Positions 35,038-44,141 of a stretch of 50,039 bases of DNA are shown here, one piece after another. The DNA is from Spirosoma endophyticum (GTDB lineage Bacteria; Bacteroidota; Bacteroidia; Cytophagales; Spirosomataceae): assembly GCF_900112365.1 (NCBI RefSeq), contig NZ_FOLQ01000030.1:1-50039 (forward strand), given 5' to 3'. How positions within the stretch are numbered: position 1 is the stretch's first letter; each line of letters begins with the position of its first letter. The notes under the pieces are model-generated. The model had not been told where the DNA came from. It saw nothing but the letters and a program-made list of their open reading frames with translations, and did not search any database. The translations under genes were made by a program, and so were the position numbers.

Positions 35038-35583
35038 ATGCAAACCGTATTAGAAAACACAATAGACGAATTTCAGGACCGGGTAATCGCGGATCGAAAC
35101 CTGGATACCCGCACCAAAGACATACCCGGCTGGGGCATGGATGCCGATCCGGAAAATGACCCCACCTACCCCATGAAGCATTGGAACGGTGCGGACCACG
35201 AGCGACTCAATTATGAAAAAGCGCCCCAGCAGCCCCTTGACATCGAGGTCTTGCATTCGGTGGAGCGCCCTAGCGTTACCCGTGTCTTTGGTACTTCATC
35301 ACCGCCTTCCGGCCTAAGTGGGACTATTCGTCGCTATGCCTTTCAGTATAGTGAAGCGACCGCTACGCACTGGATGACGCTTATATTGGCCGACCGGATA
35401 AACGTCCTTGAGGGAAAGCTACATGACTTGACCCATGGCATTCTTCCCAATCCCTGGATTGAGCGGGGCTGGCGAGCGGAATGGAAGCACAACCGCCCTG
35501 CTTTTATCCGAAAGACAGCGACTACAGCCTTGCTGATCACGGCCGGCTTCATGCTGCTGAAACGGAAAAACAAGCATAAGTAG
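35038..35583 (+). CDS. Hypothetical protein with C-terminal membrane anchor, co-transcribed with alcohol dehydrogenase
   Basis: A 181-aa protein with no signal peptide. The N-terminal half is acidic (DIPGWGMDADPENDPTYPMK), the centre contains SGTIRRYAFQYSEATATHWM and LILADRINVLEGKLHDL, and one C-terminal span (TTALLITAGFMLLKRKNKHK) anchors it with the bulk in the cytoplasm. I recognise no named domain. It starts 11 bp after the dehydrogenase stop, so it is translated from the same mRNA and is probably a partner or membrane tether of that enzyme. That role is inference. A terminator follows at 35610. Confidence 0.75.
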   Translation: MQTVLENTIDEFQDRVIADRNLDTRTKDIPGWGMDADPENDPTYPMKHWNGADHERLNYEKAPQQPLDIEVLHSVERPSVTRVFGTSSPPSGLSGTIRRYAFQYSEATATHWMTLILADRINVLEGKLHDLTHGILPNPWIERGWRAEWKHNRPAFIRKTATTALLITAGFMLLKRKNKHK

Positions 35584-35609
35584 GTTTTGGTAAACGGGTA
35601 GGATTGATT

Positions 35610-35663
35610 GTATCAACCCGAAAGTTGGTAGTAACTGATCAACGTTTGGGTTGATACGTTTTT
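35610..35663 (+). terminator. Rho-independent terminator of the dehydrogenase operon
   Basis: GTATCAACCC and GGGTTGATAC form a perfect 10-bp stem with a 28-nt loop, then GTTTTT. Confidence 0.75.
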
Positions 35664-35706
35664 GATGCCTTCTATTCCAAAGGAAAGTAGATTTTAAACA
35701 GGTCTT

Positions 35707-36318
35707 ATGTACAATCATCGACCAACCGACCGGGTTGAATATTTTAGTGATGCTGTCTTAGCTATTGCAGCAACATTACTAGCTACCGAACTGCCGAAAC
35801 CAGAGACCGATACAGGTTTGCTGCAAGCCATCGCTAACCAATGGCCTCATTATGCGGCATTCGCTGCTTCCTTCCTGTTTATATGCATTGCCTGGTCCAA
35901 CCATCACAACATGTTTATCTATTTAAAGCAGACGGACCAGTACCTGCTTATTCTAAATATTCTGTTTTTAATCTTCGTTACACTTCAGTCTTTTACCACC
36001 GGCTTGTTGGCCCGGCATGTAGGCAAACCAGATGAGCGAACGGCAGCCTTGATCTATCATGCGACATTGGTGTTGATGACATTTTTTTATAACTGCACCT
36101 GGTGGTACGCCATTAAAATGCCCGAACTTTTAGAAGAAGGTACCGATAGAAGGCTCATTCGTCTGCTAACAAAGGAGTATGCAATTGCCCCTGCGCTGCA
36201 CCTGGTTGCCTTACTCATTTGTTTGTGGAGCGTACCGTATAGTATTGTGCCTGTTTTGCTGTTATACATCTATTTTGCCTTGCCACGGGCAAGTGAGAAA
36301 AAGGCAAAAAGTAAGTAA
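35707..36318 (+). CDS. TMEM175-like (DUF1211) potassium channel family protein
   Basis: A 203-aa protein with six membrane helices. The first carries the family signature RVEYFSDAVLAIAATLLATE (9-28), whose R-x-x-x-FSD motif defines TMEM175 channels. Helix 3 to 6 segments are visible as HYAAFAASFLFICIAWSNHH, YLLILNILFLIFVTLQSF and PALHLVALLICLWSV. Bacterial members are small potassium-permeable channels with one six-helix unit per subunit. It is a single-gene unit between the dehydrogenase operon terminator and a pseudogene. Confidence 0.88.
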   Translation: MYNHRPTDRVEYFSDAVLAIAATLLATELPKPETDTGLLQAIANQWPHYAAFAASFLFICIAWSNHHNMFIYLKQTDQYLLILNILFLIFVTLQSFTTGLLARHVGKPDERTAALIYHATLVLMTFFYNCTWWYAIKMPELLEEGTDRRLIRLLTKEYAIAPALHLVALLICLWSVPYSIVPVLLLYIYFALPRASEKKAKSK

Positions 36319-36372
36319 GAAAAAGCAGGGCTAGGAACGCATTTATTGGCAACGCATTTAAACTTACCGATC

Positions 36373-37403
36373 ATGAGTACAGGCAACAATCAACTTGAAG
36401 AAGTGTTTTCAGACGATACGTACCAGTTAACCGGTGTGGCCGTATCGAAAGACGGTCGTTTGTTTAGCTGTTATCCTTTATGGCCCGGACCACACCAATA
36501 CAGTGTTGTCGAAATTTTACCCGATAACGGGGTGAAACCTTATCCGGACGAACTGTGGAACAGTTGGCAGGAGGGGGATAATGGAAAAAATAAATGGGTT
36601 TGTGTGCAGGCGGTGTATGTTGACCAGGAGAACAACCTGTGGGTAGTGGACCCCGCCTGCCGAACATGGAACAGGTTTATGACACTAGTTTTAAACTGGT
36701 AAAGTTCAACCTGACTACCGATACAATCGAAGAAGTCTACCGGTTTGATGATGTCTTAAGCAACAAAAGTTATATCAACGATGTGCGGGTTGATACCCAG
36801 AGAAACGTAGCGTATTTAACGAACTCCAATGAAGGGGGAATTGTGGTGGTTAATCTTGAAACGGGAACAATCCGGGAGGTATTGCGCCATCATCATTCGG
36901 TGAAACACGACCCTTCTTTTACACTGATCGTGGACGGGAAAGAATTTAAAAAGCAGGGTCAGCCGGTACACCTCCAATCCGATGGAATTGCCTTAACACC
37001 GGATGGCGAATGGCTGTATTACAAACCGCTCACCGATACTAAACTCTACCGCATTCGTACGGAATTTTTGCGGAACGAAGCATTGCCGGAAGATCAGCGG
37101 CAGGCTGCGGTCGAAGATTTGGGACGGTTTGCGGTGACGGATGGGATGATCGTTGACAAAAACGGCAACCTGTACCTGGGTGATTACCAGAATTACAAAC
37201 TGGTACGAATAACGCCTGCGCATAAGCTGGAAGATGTCGTATCCGATGACAGGCTGATATGGCCGGATAGTTATGCCATTTCGACGGATGATTATTTATA
37301 CATCAGTTGCTCTCAGATTAATAAGCAACCCGATTACAATGAAGGCGAAAACAAACGAACCACACCGTATGCCATTTACCGGATGAAGTTGCCTGATGCC
37401 TAA
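36373..37403 (+). pseudogene. Major royal jelly protein/yellow-like beta-propeller protein, frameshifted
   Basis: Two overlapping frames form one protein. The first (from ATG 36373) has EVFSDDTYQLTGVAVSKDGR and reaches NNLWVVDPAC. The second continues PNMEQVYDTSFKLVKFNLTT, TNSNEGGIVVVNLETG, VTDGMIVDKNGNLYLGDYQN and ends MKLPDA. Loss of one C in the run at about 36654-36662 (GCCTGCCGAAC, expected GCCTGCCCGAAC) explains the shift exactly. Bacterial members are sugar-lactone-lactonase-like beta-propellers, usually secreted; no signal peptide is visible here. A single-base sequencing error is possible, since the rest is intact. Confidence 0.85.
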
Positions 37404-37463
37404 AAGCGGCATTCTTCCAAGCCCTGAATTGAAGCACAACCGAAAGGGTTTTGGATTTGTTAC

Positions 37464-37513
37464 CTTTTACTGGACAATACGTTAGGAATGTTTACTATAC
37501 TGTCCAGCAAAAG
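37464..37513. repeat. 50-bp palindromic repeat, copy B
   Basis: CTTTTACTGGACA and TGTCCAGCAAAAG are inverted with one mismatch, around 24 bp. The first 12 bases equal copy A at 1139. It sits in the 191-bp gap upstream of the UvrA2 gene. Confidence 0.65.
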
Positions 37514-37594
37514 AAAGCAAGTTTATTCCCGCGGTTAACGAAAAAGCGCACACGTTGATAGTTTATAGCAACCTAACCAGTATCTTCTTTTAGC

Positions 37595-40252
37595 ATGGCT
37601 CGCCGAACAGACGCCAACGACCAGGACGATCAAGCAGCATCCGGATATGTCCGCGTGCGGGGGGCTCGTGAGCACAATCTCAAAAATATCGACGTCTCCA
37701 TACCACGAAATCAGCTGGTGGTTTTCAGCGGTGTATCCGGCTCGGGCAAGTCGTCCCTTGCCTTCGGCACCCTCTATGCCGAAGCACAGCGACGGTATCT
37801 TGAATCGGTTTCCCCGTATGCAAGACGGCTGATCGATCAGGTCGGCGTGCCGGATGTCGATTCTATTGACGGCCTGCCGCCCGCCGTCGCCCTACAGCAG
37901 CAACGCGGCACGCCCAATGCCCGCTCGACGGTAGGTAGTCTGACGACACTCTCAAGCCTGGTGCGCATGCTCTATTCGCGCGTGGGTACATACCCCCCCC
38001 GCCAGACGATGCTCTATGCCGAGGACTTTTCCTTCAACACCCCCCAAGGGGCTTGTCCCCGCTGCCAGGGCATGGGCCGCGTGCACACCATGACCGAAGC
38101 GTCGATGGTTCCAGATCCGTCGCTGACCATCCGCCAGCGGGCCATTGCCGCCTGGCCCACGGCCTGGGGCGGTCAGAACCTGCGCGATATTTTAGTCTCC
38201 CTGGGCTATGACATCGACATACCTTGGAAAGACCTGCCCAAAAAGGATCGACAGTGGATTCTCTTTACGGACGAGCAGCCGACGGTTCCCGTTTATGCAG
38301 GCCTCACCCCGGCCCAAACGCGTCAGGCTCAGCGGCTGAAGATGGAACCGAGCTATCAGGGAACCTTCAGCAGCGCCAAACGAAACCTGGAGCACACGCT
38401 TGCCAGTACGGAAAGTGCAGCGATGCGCAAACGCGTGTTGCAGTTTATGATCAGTAGTCCCTGCCCGGTATGTAAGGGCAAGCGTTTAAAGCCCGAGTCC
38501 CTTTCGGTAACCTTCGCTGGCTACGACATCGCCGATCTCTCGCACCTCTCCCTGGCGCAACTGGCAAACGTTATCACGCCGGCCGCGAATGGCGAGTTGG
38601 CCGCCGACAAGAATCCGTTAACGTCGCTTGTGAGTCGCCAGGCGGCAAAAGATGCGCTGGATAGTCGCGTGCAGGCAGGTGGCTCGGCGCACAAGGGCGC
38701 CCCTGATGTGCGCCGTACGGATGATCTCTCGCCTGAAAAACGCATCGCTGCCGAGCGGCTGTGCGGTGATCTACTGGATCGCCTGACAACGCTCATCGAG
38801 CTTGGCCTTGGGTACCTGTCGCTTGACCGCAGCACGCCCACCTGCTCATCCGGTGAGTTGCAGCGGCTGCGTCTGGCCACTCAGCTCTCCTCCCAGCTCT
38901 TTGGGGTCATCTATGTGCTGGACGAGCCGACGGCCGGGCTGCACCCGGCCGATGGCCATGCACTCTTCGACGCACTGGACAGACTCAAAGCGTCGGGCAA
39001 CTCGCTTTTCGTGGTCGAACACGACGTTGAGATGATGCGCCGTGCCGATTGGCTCGTTGATGTTGGCCCTGAGGCAGGCAGCGGGGGCGGACGTATTCTC
39101 TACAGTGGAGAACCACAAGGCCTTAGGAAGATCAGCGAGTCCCGCACCAGGCCCTACCTTTTTGAGGAAACAGCCCGGCTGGCGTCCCCCAACCGTCCCC
39201 CTAATGGTTGGCTAAGTCTGGAAGGAGTCCGACGAAATAACCTCAAGGGCGTGAATGTTTCGTTTCCGCTGGGTTGCTTTACCGCCGTGACCGGTGTTTC
39301 GGGGTCCGGCAAATCCAGCCTGGTGAGCCAGTCGCTGCTGGATCTGGTGGCAGCGCACCTGGACATGAGACGGGAAGAGGTCGAGGAAGATGCGCTGGAG
39401 AACACCCCCGCCGAAAAAACCATCGGGCGATTGGGGGGCGATGTCGAGGCCATACAGCGACTGATTGAGGTGGATCAAAAACCAATCGGACGAACACCAC
39501 GCTCCAACCTGGCCACCTATACCGGGCTTTTTGATCATGTCAGAAAACTCTTTGCCGCCACGCCGGAGGCCCGGAGGAGACACTTCGATGCCGGCCGCTT
39601 TTCCTTCAACGTCGCTAAAGGACGGTGCCCAACCTGTGAGGGAGAGGGCCAGGTCAGCATCGAGCTGCTATTCATGCCGAGCGTGTATGCCCCCTGTCCG
39701 ACCTGTCATGGCACACGCTATAACGAAAAGACGCTGGAGATTCACTGGAACGGCAAATCCATTGCGGATGTGCTGGGCATGACGGTCGACGAAGCCTGCC
39801 TGTTTTTTGCCCAGGAAGCGTTGGTGTTGCGGTCCCTCGACACGCTGAGGGATATTGGCCTGGGTTATCTCAAGCTGGGGCAAAGCGCGACCGAGCTTTC
39901 CGGCGGGGAGGCCCAGCGCATCAAGCTCTCCACCGAACTGCAACGTACGCAACGGGGCACCACCCTCTACGTGTTGGATGAGCCAACCACTGGCCTGCAT
40001 CCGCGTGATGTCGACCGTCTTCTTGTTCAGCTTAACCGCCTGGTTGATGCAGGCAATACCGTTATCGTCGTCGAGCATGATATGCGTACGGTCGCCCAGT
40101 GTGATTGGGTTATCGACGTGGGACCCGGAGCCGGGAATCACGGCGGCACGATCGTTGCGGCAGGCACACCCGCCGAGATCGCTACGTGTCAGGCAAGCCG
40201 CACGGCTCCTTTCCTGGCGAACAACCTGAAGCCTGAGCTAAGTCACCCCTAA
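37595..40252 (+). CDS. UvrA2-type excinuclease ABC subunit A-like ATPase
   Basis: An 885-aa tandem ABC ATPase. Walker A motifs are GVSGSGKSSLAF (about 46) and GVSGSGKSSLVS (about 566); signature motifs are SSGELQRLRLA and LSGGEAQRIKLS; Walker B ends are VLDEPTAGLHP and VLDEPTTGLHP. Zinc-finger cysteines lie in CPTCEGEGQV and CPTCHGTRYNE. The FSFNTPQGACPRC block comes at about residue 145 rather than about 240 as in classical UvrA, so the UvrB-binding domain is missing, which defines UvrA2. UvrA2 proteins are linked to tolerance of DNA-binding drugs. Codons are strongly G/C-ending compared with flanking genes, suggesting transfer. Palindrome B precedes it. Confidence 0.92.
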   Translation: MARRTDANDQDDQAASGYVRVRGAREHNLKNIDVSIPRNQLVVFSGVSGSGKSSLAFGTLYAEAQRRYLESVSPYARRLIDQVGVPDVDSIDGLPPAVALQQQRGTPNARSTVGSLTTLSSLVRMLYSRVGTYPPRQTMLYAEDFSFNTPQGACPRCQGMGRVHTMTEASMVPDPSLTIRQRAIAAWPTAWGGQNLRDILVSLGYDIDIPWKDLPKKDRQWILFTDEQPTVPVYAGLTPAQTRQAQRLKMEPSYQGTFSSAKRNLEHTLASTESAAMRKRVLQFMISSPCPVCKGKRLKPESLSVTFAGYDIADLSHLSLAQLANVITPAANGELAADKNPLTSLVSRQAAKDALDSRVQAGGSAHKGAPDVRRTDDLSPEKRIAAERLCGDLLDRLTTLIELGLGYLSLDRSTPTCSSGELQRLRLATQLSSQLFGVIYVLDEPTAGLHPADGHALFDALDRLKASGNSLFVVEHDVEMMRRADWLVDVGPEAGSGGGRILYSGEPQGLRKISESRTRPYLFEETARLASPNRPPNGWLSLEGVRRNNLKGVNVSFPLGCFTAVTGVSGSGKSSLVSQSLLDLVAAHLDMRREEVEEDALENTPAEKTIGRLGGDVEAIQRLIEVDQKPIGRTPRSNLATYTGLFDHVRKLFAATPEARRRHFDAGRFSFNVAKGRCPTCEGEGQVSIELLFMPSVYAPCPTCHGTRYNEKTLEIHWNGKSIADVLGMTVDEACLFFAQEALVLRSLDTLRDIGLGYLKLGQSATELSGGEAQRIKLSTELQRTQRGTTLYVLDEPTTGLHPRDVDRLLVQLNRLVDAGNTVIVVEHDMRTVAQCDWVIDVGPGAGNHGGTIVAAGTPAEIATCQASRTAPFLANNLKPELSHP

Positions 40253-40372
40253 TCAACACCCCAACAAGTCTATTTACCCTATCACGGGTCTTGAATGTAT
40301 GGCAAAACGTAGGACCACAGTAGTACGCTTGTTAACGATCATACGTATTACAAACCTTTAGACTCATATATC

Positions 40373-40666
40373 ATGGAAAAACTGTCATTACTGGCTCGTG
40401 TTCAGGCAAAACCTGGCCAAGAAGCTACTGTCGAGAACTTTCTGAAAGAAGCCCTGGCTATGGCTCAACGGGAAGCGGGCACCATTCGTTGGTATGCCTT
40501 CAAGATAAATGAGAATACGTTTGGTATTTTCGACACATTCGCCACCGAAGATGGCCGGCAAGCCCACCTGAGCGGTGAAATTGCGAAGGCGTTGATGGCA
40601 AATGCTGATACGCTACTGAGTGGGGCTCCTGTGATCGAACAGCTTGAATTACTTGCCGTTAAGTAA
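40373..40666 (+). CDS. Antibiotic biosynthesis monooxygenase (ABM) domain protein
   Basis: A 97-aa ferredoxin-like ABM protein (PF03992). MEKLSLLARVQAKPGQEATV is strand 1 plus the usual PG turn, TIRWYAFKINENTFGIFDTF the central strands, and AHLSGEIAKALMANADTLLS the helix before the final strand EQLELLAV. Members act as cofactor-independent monooxygenases or small-molecule-binding dimers. It is in the same direction as the UvrA2 gene, 120 bp downstream, and has its own strong hairpin after the stop. Function beyond the family is unknown. Confidence 0.88.
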   Translation: MEKLSLLARVQAKPGQEATVENFLKEALAMAQREAGTIRWYAFKINENTFGIFDTFATEDGRQAHLSGEIAKALMANADTLLSGAPVIEQLELLAVK

Positions 40667-40675
40667 CTGTTATGT

Positions 40676-40728
40676 CAGGGTAGCGACTTTCGTATTTTGG
40701 CAAGTAAAGCATGAAAGTCACTACCCTG
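40676..40728 (+). terminator. Long hairpin after the ABM gene
   Basis: CAGGGTAGCGACTTTC and GAAAGTCACTACCCTG pair in 15 of 16 positions with a 21-nt loop, starting 9 bp after the stop. No strong T run follows. Confidence 0.7.
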
Positions 40729-40753
40729 TTACTAATCAAGCGACATTTATTTT

Positions 40754-40782
40754 AGTCTCAAACTACCCTCCTACCTGAGACG
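40754..40782 (+). repeat. Hairpin of the R2 repeat family
   Basis: GTCTCA at 40755 and TGAGAC at 40776 are perfectly inverted around AACTACCCTCCTACC. The same core (TCTCAAAATACCCTCCTACC) lies at 43421, ahead of repeat R1g. Confidence 0.55.
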
Positions 40783-40991
40783 AAGGAACCTTCATGCGTA
40801 TCTGCTTCAAGACTAGGGCGTTTTGTAAAACGTATAAAATAGAATGAACAATCAAGCCTAACTTTACTAATCGGCAAATGGCTGTTTTGAGAAACACGGG
40901 GATGCGACCTCATTAAGAAAAGAACGGAACACCAGTAGCCGGTTTGCTTAGTTGTTAGGCGTGCTTTTAACTTTTCCAGCACCTTATCTTT

Positions 40992-43412
40992 ATGACTCCG
41001 TCTGACTCACCGCAGAACGCAGCGCTTGCGGCACTCGCTTCCGTTTACGCCATCGCCTTTGCCAACATGGACCAGGGCTTCTGCCTGCTGGAAAAAGTCG
41101 ACACTTCCCCCAATCAGCCCTCCGACTTTCGCTATTTAACGGTGAATCCTGCTTTTGAAAAGCACACCGGATTAGATAACGTGACGGGTAAAACCATTCT
41201 GGATGTAGTGCCACAAGCCGAACAGGATACCATGGCGATCTATGATCAGGTGGCCCTCACGGGACAGTCTACTCACTTTCAGACCTACGTAGGCCAGTTA
41301 GACTTGTGGATGGAGGCTAGGGTCTATCAACTCAATCAACAGCCACCTCAACTAGCGGTTTTGTTCAACAATATCACCGAGTGGAAAAAAGCCCAACGAC
41401 AGCAATCATTTTTACTAGCGCTCAGTGATAGCCTCCGCCCGCTAACCGATCCGGTGACGATACAAACGATCGCTGCCCAGCAGTTGCTAGCCGAACTGCG
41501 GGCGGGCTGGGTGTACTATATCAGCCTGGCCACCGACAGCGATACGATCTCCGCGCTGGAAGGGGTTTCAACAGAGGAACCCGTGCCGCTACTACTCGGT
41601 ACCGGGATATCAAGATTTGGGAAGGCCTTTCTGGCTGACTACACCAATAATGGGACCGTGCGCTATGGCGATACACAAGCCGAGCCGAGTTTTACCGAGC
41701 AAGACCGGCAAGCATTTCGGATGATCCGGGCAGGCGCCTTGATTGCCGTGCCGCTGGTCAAAGTAGATAAGCTGATTGCGTTGCTCAGTGTAGCCTCTCC
41801 AACGCCCCGGGTATGGACACAGCAGGAAGTCGATCTGGTCAAACAGGTAGCCGAACGCACTTGGATAGCCCTCGAACGAGCTAGAGCCGAAGAAGCCTTG
41901 CGCAAAAGCGAAGCCGCGTTTCGGATCATAGCCCAAGCCGCTCCCGCGCTGGTCTGGGTCTGTTCGGCCCTGGGCGAAATCATTTATTTCAACCAACGTT
42001 GGTACGACTATACGGGCCAGACCGAGGAGCAGGCCAGTGGGCATGGCTGGATAACGACAATGCATCCAGCCGATGCGGCCCGAATTCTGCCTTACTGGCA
42101 ACGATGCCAACGGACGGGTGATTCCTATGAAGGGGAGGTTCGTTACCAACGGCACGATGGCGTGTATCGTTGGCACCTCTTCCGCGCCCTACCTCGGCGC
42201 AACTCAGCCGGCCAAATCGAGGCTTGGTATGGCCTAAGCATTGACACCGATGACGCCAAACAAGCCCAAGAAGGTCTGCGCAAAGCCAGTCGGCAAAAAG
42301 ATGAGTTTCTGGCCATGCTAGCTCACGAGTTGCGTAATCCCATGGCCGCCATCCACTCGGGGCTGGCCATTCTGAGCTTAACCCTCGTCGACGAGATTCC
42401 CCGCTCGACGGTGGACATGATGAGTCGGCAGACAGCGCATCTGGTCAGAATGGTCGATGATCTGCTGGATGTCAATCGCATTAGCCAGGGCAAGATTGAG
42501 TTGAAAACCGAACGAGCCAATCTGGTCGACCTGGTTCAACAGGCTCAGCATAGCCTTAAGGCTCTGTTTGAGCAGCAAGGCAAAGTGCTTGGGGTGAGTT
42601 TACCCACCGCTCCCATTGAGGTAGACGGGGACGCCACCCGGCTGACTCAAGTCGTTATTAATCTATTAACCAATGGCCTACGCTATACCGGAGAAGGGGG
42701 ACAGGTGCGTGTCAGCCTGATGCAGGAAGACAACGAAGCCATCCTTCAGGTGCGGGACAACGGCATTGGCTTAGCGGAAGATCAACTCGAGGCTATCTTT
42801 GAACTGTTTGTGCAGGTGGATAACTCGCTGGCTCGCTCGAAAGGGGGGTTGGGCTTGGGATTGACCTTAGTCAAGCAGTTAGTGGGGATGCATGGGGGGC
42901 GCGTGGAGGCTCAGAGTGAAGGGGTTGGTCGAGGCAGCACCTTCACGGTTCGTCTACCGACTTTGGCGGCTGCTCCCCAACCACTCGCTCCACCCGCTCA
43001 GCAAGCCCCTGACTCGGGGACTCCCCGGCGCATTTTAGTGATTGATGATAATGCGGATGCGGCCATGACTTTAGGGATGCTGCTAAAGCTAAAAGGCTAC
43101 GAATCACATACCCGAACCAGCGGTCGGTCAGGCCTCGAAGCGGCCGAAGCGTTACAACCAGCGGTTATTCTGCTGGATATTGGGATGCCCGATCTGGATG
43201 GGTTTGCTAGCTGTCGGCTGATCCGGGAGCAGTCCTGGGGTGGGGCTGTCGTAGTGATTGCCTTATCGGGTTATGGCCAGCAGGAAGACCGGCAGCAAAC
43301 CAAGGAAGCGGGCTTCGATGGGCATCTGGTGAAGCCAGTGGATGTAGAGGAACTGCTAAACATGCTCACGGATTTGCTCGGTAAAGATCAGACTGGAACT
43401 GAATCGGCGTAA
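40992..43412 (+). CDS. Hybrid sensor histidine kinase/response regulator (PAS-GAF-PAS-HisKA-HATPase-REC)
   Basis: An 806-aa soluble hybrid kinase. PAS 1 covers about 20-130 (FANMDQGFCLLEKVD), GAF about 140-300 (LSDSLRPLTDPVTIQTIAAQ, AERTWIALERARAEE), PAS 2 about 305-425 with a PAC end (YGLSIDTDDAKQAQ). HisKA has H445 in AHELRNPMAAIHSG. HATPase boxes are LLTNGLRYTGEG, VRDNGIGLAEDQ and GLGLGLTLVKQL. The C-terminal REC domain starts ILVIDDNADAAMT (about 681) with phospho-acceptor D729 (LLDIGMPDLDG) and KPVD Lys. No membrane span. No output domain, so the signal must pass to another protein, for example the REC proteins encoded to the right. Confidence 0.93.
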   Translation: MTPSDSPQNAALAALASVYAIAFANMDQGFCLLEKVDTSPNQPSDFRYLTVNPAFEKHTGLDNVTGKTILDVVPQAEQDTMAIYDQVALTGQSTHFQTYVGQLDLWMEARVYQLNQQPPQLAVLFNNITEWKKAQRQQSFLLALSDSLRPLTDPVTIQTIAAQQLLAELRAGWVYYISLATDSDTISALEGVSTEEPVPLLLGTGISRFGKAFLADYTNNGTVRYGDTQAEPSFTEQDRQAFRMIRAGALIAVPLVKVDKLIALLSVASPTPRVWTQQEVDLVKQVAERTWIALERARAEEALRKSEAAFRIIAQAAPALVWVCSALGEIIYFNQRWYDYTGQTEEQASGHGWITTMHPADAARILPYWQRCQRTGDSYEGEVRYQRHDGVYRWHLFRALPRRNSAGQIEAWYGLSIDTDDAKQAQEGLRKASRQKDEFLAMLAHELRNPMAAIHSGLAILSLTLVDEIPRSTVDMMSRQTAHLVRMVDDLLDVNRISQGKIELKTERANLVDLVQQAQHSLKALFEQQGKVLGVSLPTAPIEVDGDATRLTQVVINLLTNGLRYTGEGGQVRVSLMQEDNEAILQVRDNGIGLAEDQLEAIFELFVQVDNSLARSKGGLGLGLTLVKQLVGMHGGRVEAQSEGVGRGSTFTVRLPTLAAAPQPLAPPAQQAPDSGTPRRILVIDDNADAAMTLGMLLKLKGYESHTRTSGRSGLEAAEALQPAVILLDIGMPDLDGFASCRLIREQSWGGAVVVIALSGYGQQEDRQQTKEAGFDGHLVKPVDVEELLNMLTDLLGKDQTGTESA

Positions 43413-43457
43413 TTCATAAATCTCAAAATACCCTCCTACCGCTTGACTCTTATTAGA

Positions 43458-43662
43458 TCCCCAAAAGGACATTTTATTATTCTGGTTATGTTCACCTATA
43501 AACGTTCGTCAGCATGTGAACAGAGTGGCTAACTACAAGCCAATAACCAATACAAGAATGGTATTTTACTGTTAAACCGGCAGTATACGTATTGTTTTTT
43601 CCTTTTCAGCGTTTTGTACTTTTCATAGCAATCGTTGAGAAAAGGCAACCTTTTCGTGAACG
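43458..43662 (+). repeat. Dispersed repeat R1, copy g (left part only)
   Basis: The 5' part (ATTTTATTATTCTGGTTATG, AGAGTGGCTAACTACA, GCCAATAACCAAT) matches copies c and f. Left module 43633-43662 begins CGTTGAGAAAAG and ends TTTTCGTGAACG, with AT/AT pairs extending the stem. The right module, expected at 43714, is replaced by the 3' end of the response regulator pseudogene. Confidence 0.75.
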
Positions 43663-43703
43663 ATTACAGGCGTGAATTATGACTGATCGAACAGGTCAAT
43701 CAT

Positions 43704-44141
43704 TTATAGGCGATCCCCCTTTCTAAAGAGCTGCTTGTTGAGTTGGGCTTGCAGGCTGGCTTTTCGCAGCACCTCCCTTTGCAGTCGGGATTCAATAACT
43801 AGTAAGCGATTTTCGCTCACAAAGGGTTTGGTCAGGTAATCATCCGCACCAAGGGTCATACCCGGACGAAAACCCATCATATCCGCTTTGGCCGTTAAGA
43901 AAACAAATGGAACGCTCCCTAGGGAGCAATTACCTCAAATGGCTTTGAGTAGCTGATATCCATCCATTCCGGGCATCATAATATCGCGCAGAATCAGATC
44001 CGGTTCCTTTAGAATGGCTTGGGCGCCACCTTGAACGCCGTCCGAAGTGGTTTACACCTCAAAACCGTGCAGGCGCAACCACTCGGCTACATTTTCACGA
44101 ATTTGCATGTCATCGTCAATGACTAAAATCTGCATGGCCAT
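43704..44141 (-). pseudogene. Single-domain response regulator with two in-frame stop codons
   Basis: The frame starts at ATG 44141 (MAMQILVIDDDMQIRENVAE), inside the last codons of the upstream kinase gene (26-bp overlap). It shows a full REC fold: the acidic DDD pocket, phospho-acceptor D53 in LILRDIMMPGMDGYQ, FVFLTAKAD, and TLGADDYLTKPF with the conserved Lys. TAA at 44052-44054 follows HGFEV and TGA at 43935-43937 follows LLKAI; the frame otherwise stays open to 43704. The usual Cys before the phospho-Asp is Arg. Two nonsense codons make a functional protein very unlikely. It was evidently the cognate regulator of the kinase. Confidence 0.88.

Noticed and set aside
43911..43930. GCTCCCTAGGGAGC palindrome inside the response regulator pseudogene
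   Set aside because: It fits within the normal REC reading frame apart from point changes, so it is more likely coincidental than an insertion scar.
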